A stretch of 64,000 nt of DNA from Prevotella fusca JCM 17724 (GTDB taxonomy: Bacteria; Bacteroidota; Bacteroidia; Bacteroidales; Bacteroidaceae), in NCBI RefSeq assembly GCF_001262015.1, contig NZ_CP012074.1:702501-766500 (forward strand). The letters run 5' to 3'. Made by a program: the position numbers and the translations under genes. This document shows, in pieces, positions 44,663 through 54,296 of this stretch (its first letter is position 1; every line of letters starts with the position of its first letter). The notes below the pieces were generated by a model. That model saw only the letters and a program-made list of their open reading frames with translations. It did no database searches and was not told the origin of the DNA.

Positions 44663-45809
44663 AACTCTTCCTACCTTCTTTATTGATAATCGTTATCTGG
44701 TTATCATCCGACTGGAAAGTTGTTCCCGGAATCCTTGTTGAATTCAGCACAATGAAATCAGCATTCTTCTTCTCAAGTTTCTTTCGGGCATTGTTCTCTT
44801 CTTCATCTGTTTCCAAGGCGAAAGCTACAATGCGCTGCCGCTCTCCCTTCATATTGCCTATAGTTGCAGCAATATCCTGTGTCGGCTTCAGCTTTAGCAA
44901 CAAATCATCCCCCTCACGCTTAATCTTATGAGCAGCAATCTCGCTGGGACGGAAGTCAGCTACGGCAGCACAGAGTATCGCAGCATCGCATCCAGGAAAC
45001 TCCCCTATCGTCACCTCATACATTTCCTTGCAGCTTTCAACATCAACTCGCTGAATACTATCAGAACAAGCAAGGCTTACAGGACCTGCTACAAGAATTA
45101 CTTTTGCACCGCGTCGGCTGCATTCTTCAGCTAAGGCAAAGCCCATCTTACCGGATGAATAGTTACCGATAAAACGTACAGGGTCTATCTTTTCGTATGT
45201 AGGACCAGCCGTAATAAGAATCTTTTTACCCTTTAAATCTTCTGTTACAGATTGCTTCTCATCCGAAGCGGAGAAGAAGTTATCCAAGACCTTTACAATA
45301 TTCTCAGGATCCTCCATCCTACCCTTCCCCTCCAGACCACTGGCAAGGAAACCGCTACCCGCCTCAATGATATGATTTCCAAAGCTACGCAATGCCTCTA
45401 TATTCCTCAATGTTGAAGGATGCTTATACATATCCAGATCCATTGCAGGTGCAATGAAGACCGGTGCTTTCATTGAAAGATAAGTAGTGACAAGTATATT
45501 ATCAGCTACTCCGTTCGCCATCTTTCCCAACGTTGCAGCAGTACAAGGTGCAATGACCATAGCATCTGCCCATAGTCCGATGTCAACGTGAGAGTTCCAC
45601 GTGCCGTTTTTCTGTGAGAAGAATTCGCTGACAACAGGTTTATTTGTCAGTGCAAACAGTGTGACAGGGGTTATAAACTCCTTACCAGCAGGCGTAATGA
45701 CCACCTGCACTTCTGCTCCACTCTTTACCAGTTCACGGATAATAAGACAACTCTTATATGCCGCAATGGAACCTGTTATGCCTAATACTATTTTCTTTCC
45801 TTTCAGCAT
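44598..45809 (-). CDS. coaBC: Bifunctional phosphopantothenoylcysteine decarboxylase/synthetase
   Basis: Catalyses two steps of coenzyme A synthesis. The N-terminal CoaC flavoprotein (about 1-180) has LGITGSIAAYKS, the catalytic His in NSHVDIGLWAD, and APAMDLDMYKH. The C-terminal CoaB synthetase (about 195-404) has ITAGPTYEKIDPVRFIGNYSSGKMG, AAVADFRPSE and a KLKPTQDIAA loop. Start taken as ATG at 45809; GTG at 45812 also fits. dnaQ ends just upstream, so translation is probably coupled; its 3' end overlaps the next gene by 65 bp. Confidence 0.95.
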   Translation of the reverse strand: MLKGKKIVLGITGSIAAYKSCLIIRELVKSGAEVQVVITPAGKEFITPVTLFALTNKPVVSEFFSQKNGTWNSHVDIGLWADAMVIAPCTAATLGKMANGVADNILVTTYLSMKAPVFIAPAMDLDMYKHPSTLRNIEALRSFGNHIIEAGSGFLASGLEGKGRMEDPENIVKVLDNFFSASDEKQSVTEDLKGKKILITAGPTYEKIDPVRFIGNYSSGKMGFALAEECSRRGAKVILVAGPVSLACSDSIQRVDVESCKEMYEVTIGEFPGCDAAILCAAVADFRPSEIAAHKIKREGDDLLLKLKPTQDIAATIGNMKGERQRIVAFALETDEEENNARKKLEKKNADFIVLNSTRIPGTTFQSDDNQITIINKEGRKSYAKKPKTEVARDIIDELVSVL

Positions 45810-45813
45810 CACC

Positions 45814-46668
45814 TTATTTATTATTGAACTCTCTCAGACGGATACGTGTCAACACCTGTTTTGTGTTGTATGTAAAGTCACTTGCAAGCATCCAACTGTA
45901 ATATCCTGGATCCTTGTGTAATACCTCAGCTACATCCCAACCTCTGTACTTACCAAAGTTGAATACTTCATGCCGACGTGGTTTCCCTGCAGCATCAAGC
46001 AGCACATTGCCATCCTTGTCAGTCATATCACACCATATCATACGACCCGCAAAGTCAACAAAGTCATTCATGCGTGAGAACTCGGCGAGCTCGTCCATGT
46101 CGTTATTCAGCACACGATCCTCTTCCTCCTGCTTGCCAGGTGCATACATTTCAAGCTCACCCTGCAGCACACGCCATGTAGCTTCCGTATCCTGGTCAGC
46201 CCTGTGTGCCTCAAAGTCGTCTTCCATCTTCCTGCCACAATAGAACTTGTAGGCAGCAGCAAGATTGCGACGTTCCATCTTGTGATAGATGTTCTGTGCA
46301 TCAATCAGACGACACTTTGAGAAATCAAAGTCAACACCTGCACGCAGAAATTCCTCTGCGAGCATCGGCACATCAAAGCGATTAGAGTTAAATCCGGCGA
46401 AGTCACAGCCCGTGAACCTGTCAGTCAGCTCCTTTGCCTTCTGCTTGAAGGTAGGTGCATCAGCCACGTCAGCATCTGAAATACCCGTCAACAGCGTTAC
46501 TTCAGCAGGTATCGACTTTCCTGGATTGATAAAGATATTCTCTCTTTCTTCCTTTCCATCAGGATAAACCTTGATGAAAGAAATCTGAATAATTCTGTCG
46601 TTAACAAGGTCAAGCCCTGTAGTTTCCAAGTCAAAAATGACCAAAGGCTTTGTCAAATTCAGTTTCAT
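45814..46668 (-). CDS. DnaQ-type 3'-5' exonuclease
   Basis: DEDD exonuclease of the DNA polymerase III epsilon class. Exo I motif IFDLETTGLD (Asp13, Glu15), Exo II region FAGFNSNRFDVPML, and Exo III AHRADQDTEAT (HxAxxD). An additional C-terminal module (about 215-284, FNFGKYRGWDVAEVL) resembles the small domain found in exodeoxyribonuclease X-like and DUF3820 proteins. It sits directly after dnaN and before coaBC; a proofreading or repair role is inferred. Confidence 0.9.
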   Translation of the reverse strand: MKLNLTKPLVIFDLETTGLDLVNDRIIQISFIKVYPDGKEERENIFINPGKSIPAEVTLLTGISDADVADAPTFKQKAKELTDRFTGCDFAGFNSNRFDVPMLAEEFLRAGVDFDFSKCRLIDAQNIYHKMERRNLAAAYKFYCGRKMEDDFEAHRADQDTEATWRVLQGELEMYAPGKQEEEDRVLNNDMDELAEFSRMNDFVDFAGRMIWCDMTDKDGNVLLDAAGKPRRHEVFNFGKYRGWDVAEVLHKDPGYYSWMLASDFTYNTKQVLTRIRLREFNNK

Positions 46669-46763
46669 ACGTTTGTGTATAACCCTCTATAATCATAAAG
46701 GAGAATGGCTATATAGAAGATACACAGCCATCCTCCCGATAAAATCTATCTAATTAATGTTCG

Positions 46764-47888
46764 TTAATCGCTCAACAACATCGGCATAATCAGCATGAGA
46801 ATGTCCTCATTCTCCGGCTGTGTGCCTGGCACGATTACGCCTGCACGTGATGGGTCAGCCAGCTGGATAATAACATCATCACCCTCAAGATTATTCAAGA
46901 TGTCAAGCATACTTGAACCCTTAAAGCCAATGCTCATAGGATTGCCGCCATACTCGCAGGTAACACTCTCCTTGGCACTTGTAGCAAAGTCGATATCCTC
47001 AGCGTTCAGTTCAAGCAAACCTGTAGAAACATGAAAACGAATCAGCTGTGAAGAGTCGCTTGCAAAAGGCAGGACACGACGCAAAGCGCCAATCAATGAC
47101 TTGCGGTCAATCGTAACCTGATTAGGATTGTCCTGTGGGATTACACTGTTGTAATTAGGGTATTTACCTTCTATCAGGCGGCAGGCAAGGTTTCCTTCAG
47201 CAAAAGAAATCTCTGCCGAACGGTCATCGAAGCGGATAATAACGTCACCACCGTCCCTTGAAAGCACATTCTTCAGCAATGATGCTGGTTTCTTAGGAAG
47301 GACAAAAGCAGCAGGATTATCACTCTTGATAGAGAAATTCTTGTTTCTCACGAGCTTATGACCATCACTGGCTACGACTGCAAGGCAGTCCTCCTTCAAG
47401 TCAAAATAAACACCGTTCATCACAGGACGAAGCTCGTCCTGTGCTGTTGCAAAGAGTGAACGTGTCAGACTGTCTGAGAGTTTCTCTGCCGGTAGAGTTA
47501 TGGTTGTAGCATTATCAGATACTGACTGAGCTTTTGGATACTCGTCTGCACCAAGAATCGGGAAGTTATATGAACCATTCTGATAGGTAACATAAATCCT
47601 CATCTCATCCATATTCACGTCCAGTGTGAGCGGTTGCTCAGGGAGTTCTTTCACAGCATCAAGAATCGTATGATTGTTCACTACAAAATCGCCCTCGCCC
47701 TCACAACTCTCAAGATTCAATGTTCCACGCATGACATTCTCACTATCTGATGCCGTAATTGTAAGCTGTCCGTCATGAACCTCAAACAGGAAGCAATCCA
47801 GAATAGGCAGAGAATTCTTGCTGTTAATTACTCGAGAGAGAGTCAACAACCGGCTGCTCAATGCAGTGCTTGAAAGGTTAAATCTCAT
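46764..47888 (-). CDS. dnaN: DNA polymerase III beta sliding clamp
   Basis: Forms the ring that tethers the polymerase to DNA. The 374-aa chain shows the three-domain clamp pattern: start MRFNLSSTALSSRLLTLSRVI, NSLPILDCFLFEV, domain 2 DELRPVMNGVYFDL and ASDGHKLV, and the C-terminal VIPQDNPNQ and LIMPMLLSD segments. It is first in the run that ends with the TPR pseudoprotease; dnaA is not adjacent. A consensus promoter lies 85 bp upstream. Confidence 0.96.
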   Translation of the reverse strand: MRFNLSSTALSSRLLTLSRVINSKNSLPILDCFLFEVHDGQLTITASDSENVMRGTLNLESCEGEGDFVVNNHTILDAVKELPEQPLTLDVNMDEMRIYVTYQNGSYNFPILGADEYPKAQSVSDNATTITLPAEKLSDSLTRSLFATAQDELRPVMNGVYFDLKEDCLAVVASDGHKLVRNKNFSIKSDNPAAFVLPKKPASLLKNVLSRDGGDVIIRFDDRSAEISFAEGNLACRLIEGKYPNYNSVIPQDNPNQVTIDRKSLIGALRRVLPFASDSSQLIRFHVSTGLLELNAEDIDFATSAKESVTCEYGGNPMSIGFKGSSMLDILNNLEGDDVIIQLADPSRAGVIVPGTQPENEDILMLIMPMLLSD

Positions 47889-47972
47889 TAGTATGTATTT
47901 TAGTTAATATTTTTATTTACCCGTATCCAGACGGCTGGAACTTGTCCATTATCGTCTTTCAACTTCATCGTA

Positions 47973-48004
47973 CAAAAATACAAAAAAGGGACGTGAAAAA
48001 CAAA
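47973..48004 (-). promoter_or_regulatory. Promoter of the dnaN operon
   Basis: Minus strand TTTG (48001-48004), 20 nt, TATTTTTG (47973-47980); perfect. Confidence 0.85.
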
Positions 48005-48093
48005 AATTAAGTATAAAAGTTTCGGTTTTTAGAACTATTTTAGTAATTTCGCAAACAGTTTAAAGTAATAAAATAACCAAAACAAGTAGATAA

Positions 48094-48498
48094 ATGGATT
48101 TACAAGGAAAAGTAATCGCAGTCCTTCCTGCACGAGAAGGAACTTCTGCCAGAGGCCCATGGAAGTCACAGGAGTATGTTATTGAGACGTACGACCAGTA
48201 CCCGAAGAAGATGGTTTTCAACATTTTTGGTGCCGACAGAATTGACCAGTTTGCCATCAAGGCTGGTGAAGAGATCAATGTCAGTTTCGACATTGATGCA
48301 CATGAATACAACGGTCGTTGGTTCAACAACATCCGTGCATGGAACATCCAGCGCGTAGATGCTACGGCTGCAATGGCTGGCGCACCTGTTGCAGCAGCTC
48401 CAGTTAGCCCACAACCTGCTCCTGCAGCAGCTCCACAGGCAACTCCATTCCCTCCTGCACAGCCAGAGGAAAATTCCACAGATGACTTACCATTCTAA
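48094..48498 (+). CDS. DUF3127 SSB-like protein with acidic C-terminal tip
   Basis: 134 aa. The N-terminal about 90 residues form the DUF3127 domain (LQGKVIAVLPAREGTSARGPW, then IRAWNIQRV), which by its pattern of strands resembles an OB fold. A flexible Ala/Pro/Gln-rich linker (about 90-122) ends in STDDLPF, close to the SSB tail that docks repair and replication proteins. This suggests single-stranded nucleic-acid binding; the role is inferred. The gene is divergent from dnaN. Confidence 0.85.
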   Translation: MDLQGKVIAVLPAREGTSARGPWKSQEYVIETYDQYPKKMVFNIFGADRIDQFAIKAGEEINVSFDIDAHEYNGRWFNNIRAWNIQRVDATAAMAGAPVAAAPVSPQPAPAAAPQATPFPPAQPEENSTDDLPF

Positions 48499-48526
48499 CA
48501 GAATTACACAGTTTCCCAATACAAAT

Positions 48527-48567
48527 AAAGACAGACTCTCTGATTTTAATTGAGTCTGTCTTTTTTT
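48527..48567 (+). terminator. Terminator of the DUF3127 gene
   Basis: AAAGACAGACTC / GAGTCTGTCTTT stem followed by a run of T. Confidence 0.92.
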
Positions 48568-48675
48568 ATTAGACTATCTATTTAGATTTTACTTTAAATT
48601 CATAATTCTATCTTGTACTATCATTAGAAACATAAAGACGATATTTTGTTGAAATAAAATCATGTATAAAATTTA

Positions 48676-48785
48676 ATTGATGCTCTTTGGGCTTCCAATT
48701 AATGCCCTTTTAGCTTGCAAAAGATGCCCTTTTGAGGTCTAACTAACGCCCTTTTGAAGTTCAATTAAGCACCTTTTATTGCACC
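48676..48785 (-). repeat. T1 array d: five 22-bp units
   Basis: On the minus strand, units occupy 48764-48785, 48742-48763, 48720-48741, 48698-48719 and 48676-48697, each 22 bp. It is an inverted near-copy of array c, with a related leader upstream (TATCAGATAATTAAACTATT). Confidence 0.92.
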
Positions 48786-49079
48786 CTCTTGTAATAGTTT
48801 AATTATCTGATAGTTACAAGAATGAATAAAAACGCATTTATCTTGTTTTTTTAGATGTACATACAAGAAAATATGTAAAGTTTTTTCACGTTAAACAAAG
48901 TGTAAGACAATAAATTAAAGAAAGACATAAGAACCTCTAAAAACATAGTAACAAAAGAACAAATTACGGCAACTAACAAGAAAATTCTCTTTCTTAGTTT
49001 ATTTACTTTTGGCTATAAAACTCATTTCTAACAAAAAGTTGCTTCAATTCTGACAACATACTGAGCTATGTTTACTACT

Positions 49080-49155
49080 CAACACTATTGGTGTTTACCA
49101 TCAACACCAGATGTGATGAGCGTCAGCACAATAGGTACTTATCATCAACACATCC
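49080..49155 (+). repeat. T2 array c: three 22-bp units plus a partial
   Basis: Units start at 49080, 49102, 49124 and (partial) 49146 with CA(A/G)CAC at each start and CAT or CGT at each end; the first contains CAACACTATTGGTGTT. With array d of T1 it fills the gap 48499-49260. Confidence 0.88.
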
Positions 49156-49193
49156 ATTAAAAACAGTAATTATGAGAAATCATCATAAACAAA

Positions 49194-49231
49194 AAATCGC
49201 CCAAGGATTAACTGAAATCCTTGAGCGATTT
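49194..49231 (-). terminator. Terminator of the nuo operon
   Basis: AAATCGC.CAAGGATT / AATCCTTG.GCGATTT stem, followed by TTTTGTTTATG on the minus strand; 30 nt past nuoN. Confidence 0.88.
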
Positions 49232-49260
49232 ATATTAATTATTTAATAACAATGAGCTTA

Positions 49261-50700
49261 TTAAACTGCTGCTGCAATCCACTCATAAACAAAGCTGCAT
49301 ACACCGAAGAGGAGGATGCCTGCCATGCAGACTGCCAATGCAAACTTTGTGTTACAGTCACTCTTGAAGGTTGGCAACGGACTGTCTGTACGGACAATAT
49401 ACATTGCCTTTACTATCTTGAGATAATAATAGAGTGAGATAACCGTGTTGAGCAATGCGATGAATACAACTGCGTATGCCCACGCTCCCATTGTTGTGTT
49501 AATGTCGGCACCATTGACGCCAGACATGAAGATGAAGAACTTGGAGAACATACCTGCAAACGGAGGAATACCACCGAGTGAGAACATCGCCAAAGTCATC
49601 AGGAAGCTCAGACGTGGATTAGTCTGATAGAAGCCATTGTAATCGTCGATATTGGTCTTGCCGCCATTGTTCTGCTCTACAACAGAGATAATCGTGAAGA
49701 CTGCCATGTTGGCAACAACATAAATCAGGACGTAATAGCTCAGAGCAGCAACAGAGCTTGCCCAATCGTTACCGATAGCTGCCAGCATGATGTAACCCGC
49801 CTGTGAGATAGAGCTGAACGCCATGAAGCGTTTCAACTCACTCTGACGTACAGCAAAGAGGTTGGCAATGGTAATAGAAAGGACTACAACTATCATCAGC
49901 AATACGTGCCAGTACTCCATCATGCCACCGAAGACATGGAAGAGAATGCTCAGCAACGTGAACGCTGCAGCACCCTTTGAGATGACGCTCAGATAACCGG
50001 TAACGGTTGTCGGCGCACCCTGATAGGTGTCGGCTGTCCAAAAGTGGAATGGTACAAGGGAAATCTTGAAGCCAAGACCACTGAAGAAGAACACGAGTCC
50101 CATGATTGCCAATGGAGTTGCCTCCATCTTTGTAGCAATGTCAGCAAAGTAAAGTGTACCGAACTGACCGTAAAGGAAGCTGATACCATAGAGCATCACA
50201 CCGCTTGAGAATGTTGCTGTCAAGATGAACTTGGCTGCACCTTCCGCAGAGTTCTTACGGTACATATCAAAGGCAACAGTACATGCCATTGGCACAGATG
50301 CCATCTCAAGACCGAGGAAGAACATAAGGAAGTTGCCTGCGCTCATCATGGAAAACATACCGAGCAGTGTTGAAACGATGAGCATATAGAACTCGCCTTC
50401 CTTACCGCTCTTTGCAGCCCAAACACGACTCTGAACCACAACAATAAAGGTACCCATAGAAAGGATTGCCTTCATTACGTTGACAGCAGGGGTTGTTACA
50501 TACATACCACCAAACAGATTCTGTGGCTCCATTGGATAGAGGCACACAAACGTGTTCAGAAGCAGGAATACAGAAGCCAGCGGATTGAACCACTTGCGTT
50601 CTTCAGTCTTTGCCGTTGCAAAGTCAGCAACAAACAAAACAATCAGGATGGCAACGAGACTTGCCTCCGGAATCATCTTAAAGAAATCACTATAATTCAT
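49261..50700 (-). CDS. nuoN: NADH-quinone oxidoreductase subunit N
   Basis: Antiporter-like, proton-translocating membrane subunit of complex I. About 14 hydrophobic helices; the conserved centre SLVPFHFWTADTYQGAPTTV followed by a Lys in YLSVISKGAA is visible, and FAVRQSELKRFMAFSSISQAGYI lies in the later half. 479 aa. Last gene of the nuo operon, 12 bp after nuoM, with a terminator downstream. Confidence 0.95.
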   Translation of the reverse strand: MNYSDFFKMIPEASLVAILIVLFVADFATAKTEERKWFNPLASVFLLLNTFVCLYPMEPQNLFGGMYVTTPAVNVMKAILSMGTFIVVVQSRVWAAKSGKEGEFYMLIVSTLLGMFSMMSAGNFLMFFLGLEMASVPMACTVAFDMYRKNSAEGAAKFILTATFSSGVMLYGISFLYGQFGTLYFADIATKMEATPLAIMGLVFFFSGLGFKISLVPFHFWTADTYQGAPTTVTGYLSVISKGAAAFTLLSILFHVFGGMMEYWHVLLMIVVVLSITIANLFAVRQSELKRFMAFSSISQAGYIMLAAIGNDWASSVAALSYYVLIYVVANMAVFTIISVVEQNNGGKTNIDDYNGFYQTNPRLSFLMTLAMFSLGGIPPFAGMFSKFFIFMSGVNGADINTTMGAWAYAVVFIALLNTVISLYYYLKIVKAMYIVRTDSPLPTFKSDCNTKFALAVCMAGILLFGVCSFVYEWIAAAV

Positions 50701-50712
50701 TTCGCCAGTTTA

Positions 50713-52224
50713 TTAAAGATTACCCAAGTTTGGTACATACGTGATAATGTGATCAAAGATAGGATGAACCGCATCAATAATCATATTCTCAAAGAACAGT
50801 GGGAAAAGGCCCAGACCTGCAACACAGAAGATGAGTGCACCGATAGAGAAACGCTCGTCCCATGTTGCATCATGCAGCTCGTAGAACTTTTTGTTTGGAA
50901 TGGCCTGGAAAAGAATCTTTCCTACTACTCGCAAGATATAAACAGCCGTGATAACAATTGCTGTACAAGCAATGATTGTTGCTACACGATGAAATGTACC
51001 TGCATTCTCGAATGAACCTACGAAGATTGTCATCTCGGCAACGAAGCCAGAGAAACCAGGCAGACCAAGATTGGCAAGACCTGCCACAACGTAAGATACT
51101 GCGAGGAAAGGAACAACCTTCATCAAGCCACCGAGGTAACGCACATCACGAGTTCCTGCACGATGATAAATCATACCGATACATGCAAAGAACAGAGCTG
51201 TCATCAAACCGTGTGAAAGCATCTGGAGGATTGCACCTGTGATAGCTGTCTGTGTGGTCATAACCAAAGCGAAGAGCACCATACCACAGTGTGAAACTGA
51301 AGAGTAGGCGTTGATATACTTCAGGTCGGTCTGCACACAAGCTGAAAGTGCACCATATACTACAGAGATAGTTGTCAGCACGAGGAATATTGGAGCCCAC
51401 ATCTCCAAAGCGTCAGGCATAAGGAACATGGCAATACGCAAGCAGCCATAACCACCGAGTTTCATCAATACACCTGCATGGAGCATTGATACAGCTGTAG
51501 GGGCTGAAGCATGACCGTCAGGAGACCATGTGTGGAATGGGAACAGCGCACCAAGTACACCGAAACCGATGAATACCAATGGGAAAAAGATGTTCTGAAC
51601 ATCCTTTGGCATAGCGTGCAAACGTGCCAGTTCTGTCACATCCATAGTGGTAGCACCACTGAAGTAATAGATACCGAGGATACCGAGAACCAGGAGAGCA
51701 GAACCACCCATAAGCATCAGTGTAAGTTTCATTGCAGAATATTCCTTTGGACCTGTACCCCATACACCGATGAGGAGGTACATTGGAATAAGCGCAACCT
51801 CATAGAACATGAACATTGTGAACATATCCGTAGAGATGAAGAAACCAAATACACCTGAAGACAAGAGTACGAACCAGAGGAAGTACTCCTTCTTCATCGG
51901 CTCAAGCTGCCAGCTGGCAAATGTACCTGTGAAGACGATAATTGCAGAAAGCAGAATCATTACGACAGAGATACCATCCACACCTACCGAGAAGGCGATG
52001 TTCAGAGGCTTGAACCACATTACGGAATTTGCCAACAGCATCGCATCATGATTACCTGCGTTGCGCTGCTGAACGAAATAAACAGTCAGCCAGATTGCAC
52101 CTATCAAAAGTGCCGTAGAGCCGGCTACCATCACGCCACGTACCTGATTATCGTTCTTGGCAACCCACAGGCCGCAGAGCATCAGGACGGGGATAATTAC
52201 AAATACAGTTAATATCCAACTCAT
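50713..52224 (-). CDS. nuoM: NADH-quinone oxidoreductase subunit M
   Basis: Second antiporter-like subunit of complex I. Conserved block LFPFHTWSPDGHASAPTAVSM and SVSHCGMVLFALV; the early Glu-containing helix YEVALIPMYLLIGVWG carries the functional Glu. 503 aa, about 14 helices. It ends 12 bp before nuoN and begins 4 bp after nuoL. Confidence 0.95.
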   Translation of the reverse strand: MSWILTVFVIIPVLMLCGLWVAKNDNQVRGVMVAGSTALLIGAIWLTVYFVQQRNAGNHDAMLLANSVMWFKPLNIAFSVGVDGISVVMILLSAIIVFTGTFASWQLEPMKKEYFLWFVLLSSGVFGFFISTDMFTMFMFYEVALIPMYLLIGVWGTGPKEYSAMKLTLMLMGGSALLVLGILGIYYFSGATTMDVTELARLHAMPKDVQNIFFPLVFIGFGVLGALFPFHTWSPDGHASAPTAVSMLHAGVLMKLGGYGCLRIAMFLMPDALEMWAPIFLVLTTISVVYGALSACVQTDLKYINAYSSVSHCGMVLFALVMTTQTAITGAILQMLSHGLMTALFFACIGMIYHRAGTRDVRYLGGLMKVVPFLAVSYVVAGLANLGLPGFSGFVAEMTIFVGSFENAGTFHRVATIIACTAIVITAVYILRVVGKILFQAIPNKKFYELHDATWDERFSIGALIFCVAGLGLFPLFFENMIIDAVHPIFDHIITYVPNLGNL

Positions 52225-52228
52225 TTCT

Positions 52229-54283
52229 TTAAATCAAGCAAAGTAATATTAATGTTAATGCTACAGTACCGGTGATGAACCATACAGCATACTGACGGAC
52301 ATCGCCACTCTGCCATGAACGGATAGACTCACCAGCCTCCTGTGTACCCCAAGCCATGAAATTGAATGTGCCGTCAATAACGTGACGGTCGAACCATGCT
52401 ATTGGAATAGAGAAGCAACGGAACACAATCTTGTGTGTGAAGAACTGCCATGCATCATCAATATAGAATCTGTTGAGGGCAGCCTTGTGCAAACGTGGGA
52501 ATGTACGCTGCAAAGCGTCAGCAACAGGCTGTTTCTTGCCTGCATACATCCAGGTTGAAAGAGCAATACCGATAACTGCTGCAATGATACTGGTAGTAGC
52601 AATGCTCCAGTCAATATGGATATCATAGTTCAAACCATTGGCACTTACAAAATGACCGAATGGTATCCAGCCTGCACAGACAGAGATGGCAGCAAGGAAT
52701 ACCAATGGACCCCACATTACGAAAGGAACTTCCTGTGGACGGCGACGGTTCTCTGGGTCCTGCTCATAGTAAGACTCGCCCCAGAAGATAACATAGTAAA
52801 GACGGAACATATAGAACGCTGTCATACCAGCTACGAGGGTCATAATCCACTTCAAAGCCTGACCTTCAACACCCGGCAGGGCATTACATGCTGAGATAAT
52901 CTCATCCTTTGAGAAGAAGCCGGCAAATGGAGGGATACCTGCAATCGCCAGACAACCGATCAGGAAGCAGATGTTTGTAATCGGCATGTACTTGTGCAAG
53001 CCACCCATATACTCCTTGAAGTTGCTGCCAATGATAACTATGATAGCACCAGAACAAAGGAAGAGCAGAGCCTTGAACATAGCGTGAGTGAAGAGGTGGA
53101 ACATTGCTGCCATATAACCAAGACCACCGTGGTGGAGATATTCTGGACTGTTGAATGAACCATTCTTGCTGTCATAGAAACAAACACCAAGTGCTACGAG
53201 CATGTAGGCAATCTGTGAGATTGTCGAGAATGCCAGACCACGCTTAATGTCGCTTTGGGTACAAGCCACTGCTGCGGCATAGAAGGCTGTGAATGCTGCA
53301 ATCCAGGCAATCCAGTGAAGTTGTTCCTGTGCACCAAACTGTACGTAGATTGGCAGCAGTGATGCAACCTGGAATACACCGGCAACAACCATCGTAGCGG
53401 CATGAATCAAAGCAGATACTGGTGTTGGTCCTTCCATGGCATCTGGCAACCAGATGTGTAAGGGGAACATAGCTGACTTACCTGCACCACCAATAAACAT
53501 CAAGAAAAGAGCTGTTGGAAGTACCCATGCAGACTCTGGATTAGTAGCCAATCCCCTCAATGTTTCAGAGAGACCGGGATTGACACTGAGGTCATAATTG
53601 AATGTCCCTACATAGAAGCTGAAGAACAGAATACCAATCAAGAAGAACAAGTCAGCAAAACGAGTAACAATAAACGCCTTCTTGCTGGCATGTACTGCTG
53701 TATGCTTTGGATAATAGAATCCAATCAACAGATAAGAACATACACCTACCAATTCCCAGAACAGATACATCTGGAAGATGTTGGTTGCCACTACGAGTCC
53801 AAGCATGGACATCGTAAAGAGTGACAGATAAGCATAGAAACGCTGGAATCCATGCTCATACTCCTCAAACTCATAGTTCTCATCACGTTCAGCCATATAA
53901 CCGAATGAATAGATATGAACCATGAAGCTGACGGTAGTAATGACTATCAACATCATTACACTGATAGGAGAAAGGCGTAAACCTATGTTGAATGTCAGAA
54001 GTTCTGTAAACTTCAACCATGTGAAGTTGAATACTGTAACAGTTGGATATACACCATTTGCCAAACGACCATCAGTTACGTTGAAGGTCTCGCCCATTGC
54101 TGTAAATTCGCCAGTATAGAAGAAATAGCGGTAAGCAGTGTAGAGACTAAGCGCAAATAGCGTACCTACCACACAGGTGCCGATAATACCAGCGACCTTG
54201 CGAGGCATCTTCATTCCGAACAAACCAAGCACAATAGCACTCAGGAACGGGAGAAGAAGTATCAAAAATGCGTAATCAAACAT
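52229..54283 (-). CDS. nuoL: NADH-quinone oxidoreductase subunit L
   Basis: Distal antiporter-like subunit with the long lateral helix. Conserved features: FWELVGVCSYLLIGFY, GKSAMFPLHIWLPDAMEGPTP, SALIHAATMVVAG and AFSTISQIAYMLVALG. 684 aa, longer than NuoM/NuoN because of the C-terminal lateral-helix region (about 540-684). Sits between nuoK and nuoM. Confidence 0.95.
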   Translation of the reverse strand: MFDYAFLILLLPFLSAIVLGLFGMKMPRKVAGIIGTCVVGTLFALSLYTAYRYFFYTGEFTAMGETFNVTDGRLANGVYPTVTVFNFTWLKFTELLTFNIGLRLSPISVMMLIVITTVSFMVHIYSFGYMAERDENYEFEEYEHGFQRFYAYLSLFTMSMLGLVVATNIFQMYLFWELVGVCSYLLIGFYYPKHTAVHASKKAFIVTRFADLFFLIGILFFSFYVGTFNYDLSVNPGLSETLRGLATNPESAWVLPTALFLMFIGGAGKSAMFPLHIWLPDAMEGPTPVSALIHAATMVVAGVFQVASLLPIYVQFGAQEQLHWIAWIAAFTAFYAAAVACTQSDIKRGLAFSTISQIAYMLVALGVCFYDSKNGSFNSPEYLHHGGLGYMAAMFHLFTHAMFKALLFLCSGAIIVIIGSNFKEYMGGLHKYMPITNICFLIGCLAIAGIPPFAGFFSKDEIISACNALPGVEGQALKWIMTLVAGMTAFYMFRLYYVIFWGESYYEQDPENRRRPQEVPFVMWGPLVFLAAISVCAGWIPFGHFVSANGLNYDIHIDWSIATTSIIAAVIGIALSTWMYAGKKQPVADALQRTFPRLHKAALNRFYIDDAWQFFTHKIVFRCFSIPIAWFDRHVIDGTFNFMAWGTQEAGESIRSWQSGDVRQYAVWFITGTVALTLILLCLI

Positions 54284-54296
54284 ATTTGTTTTCTTT

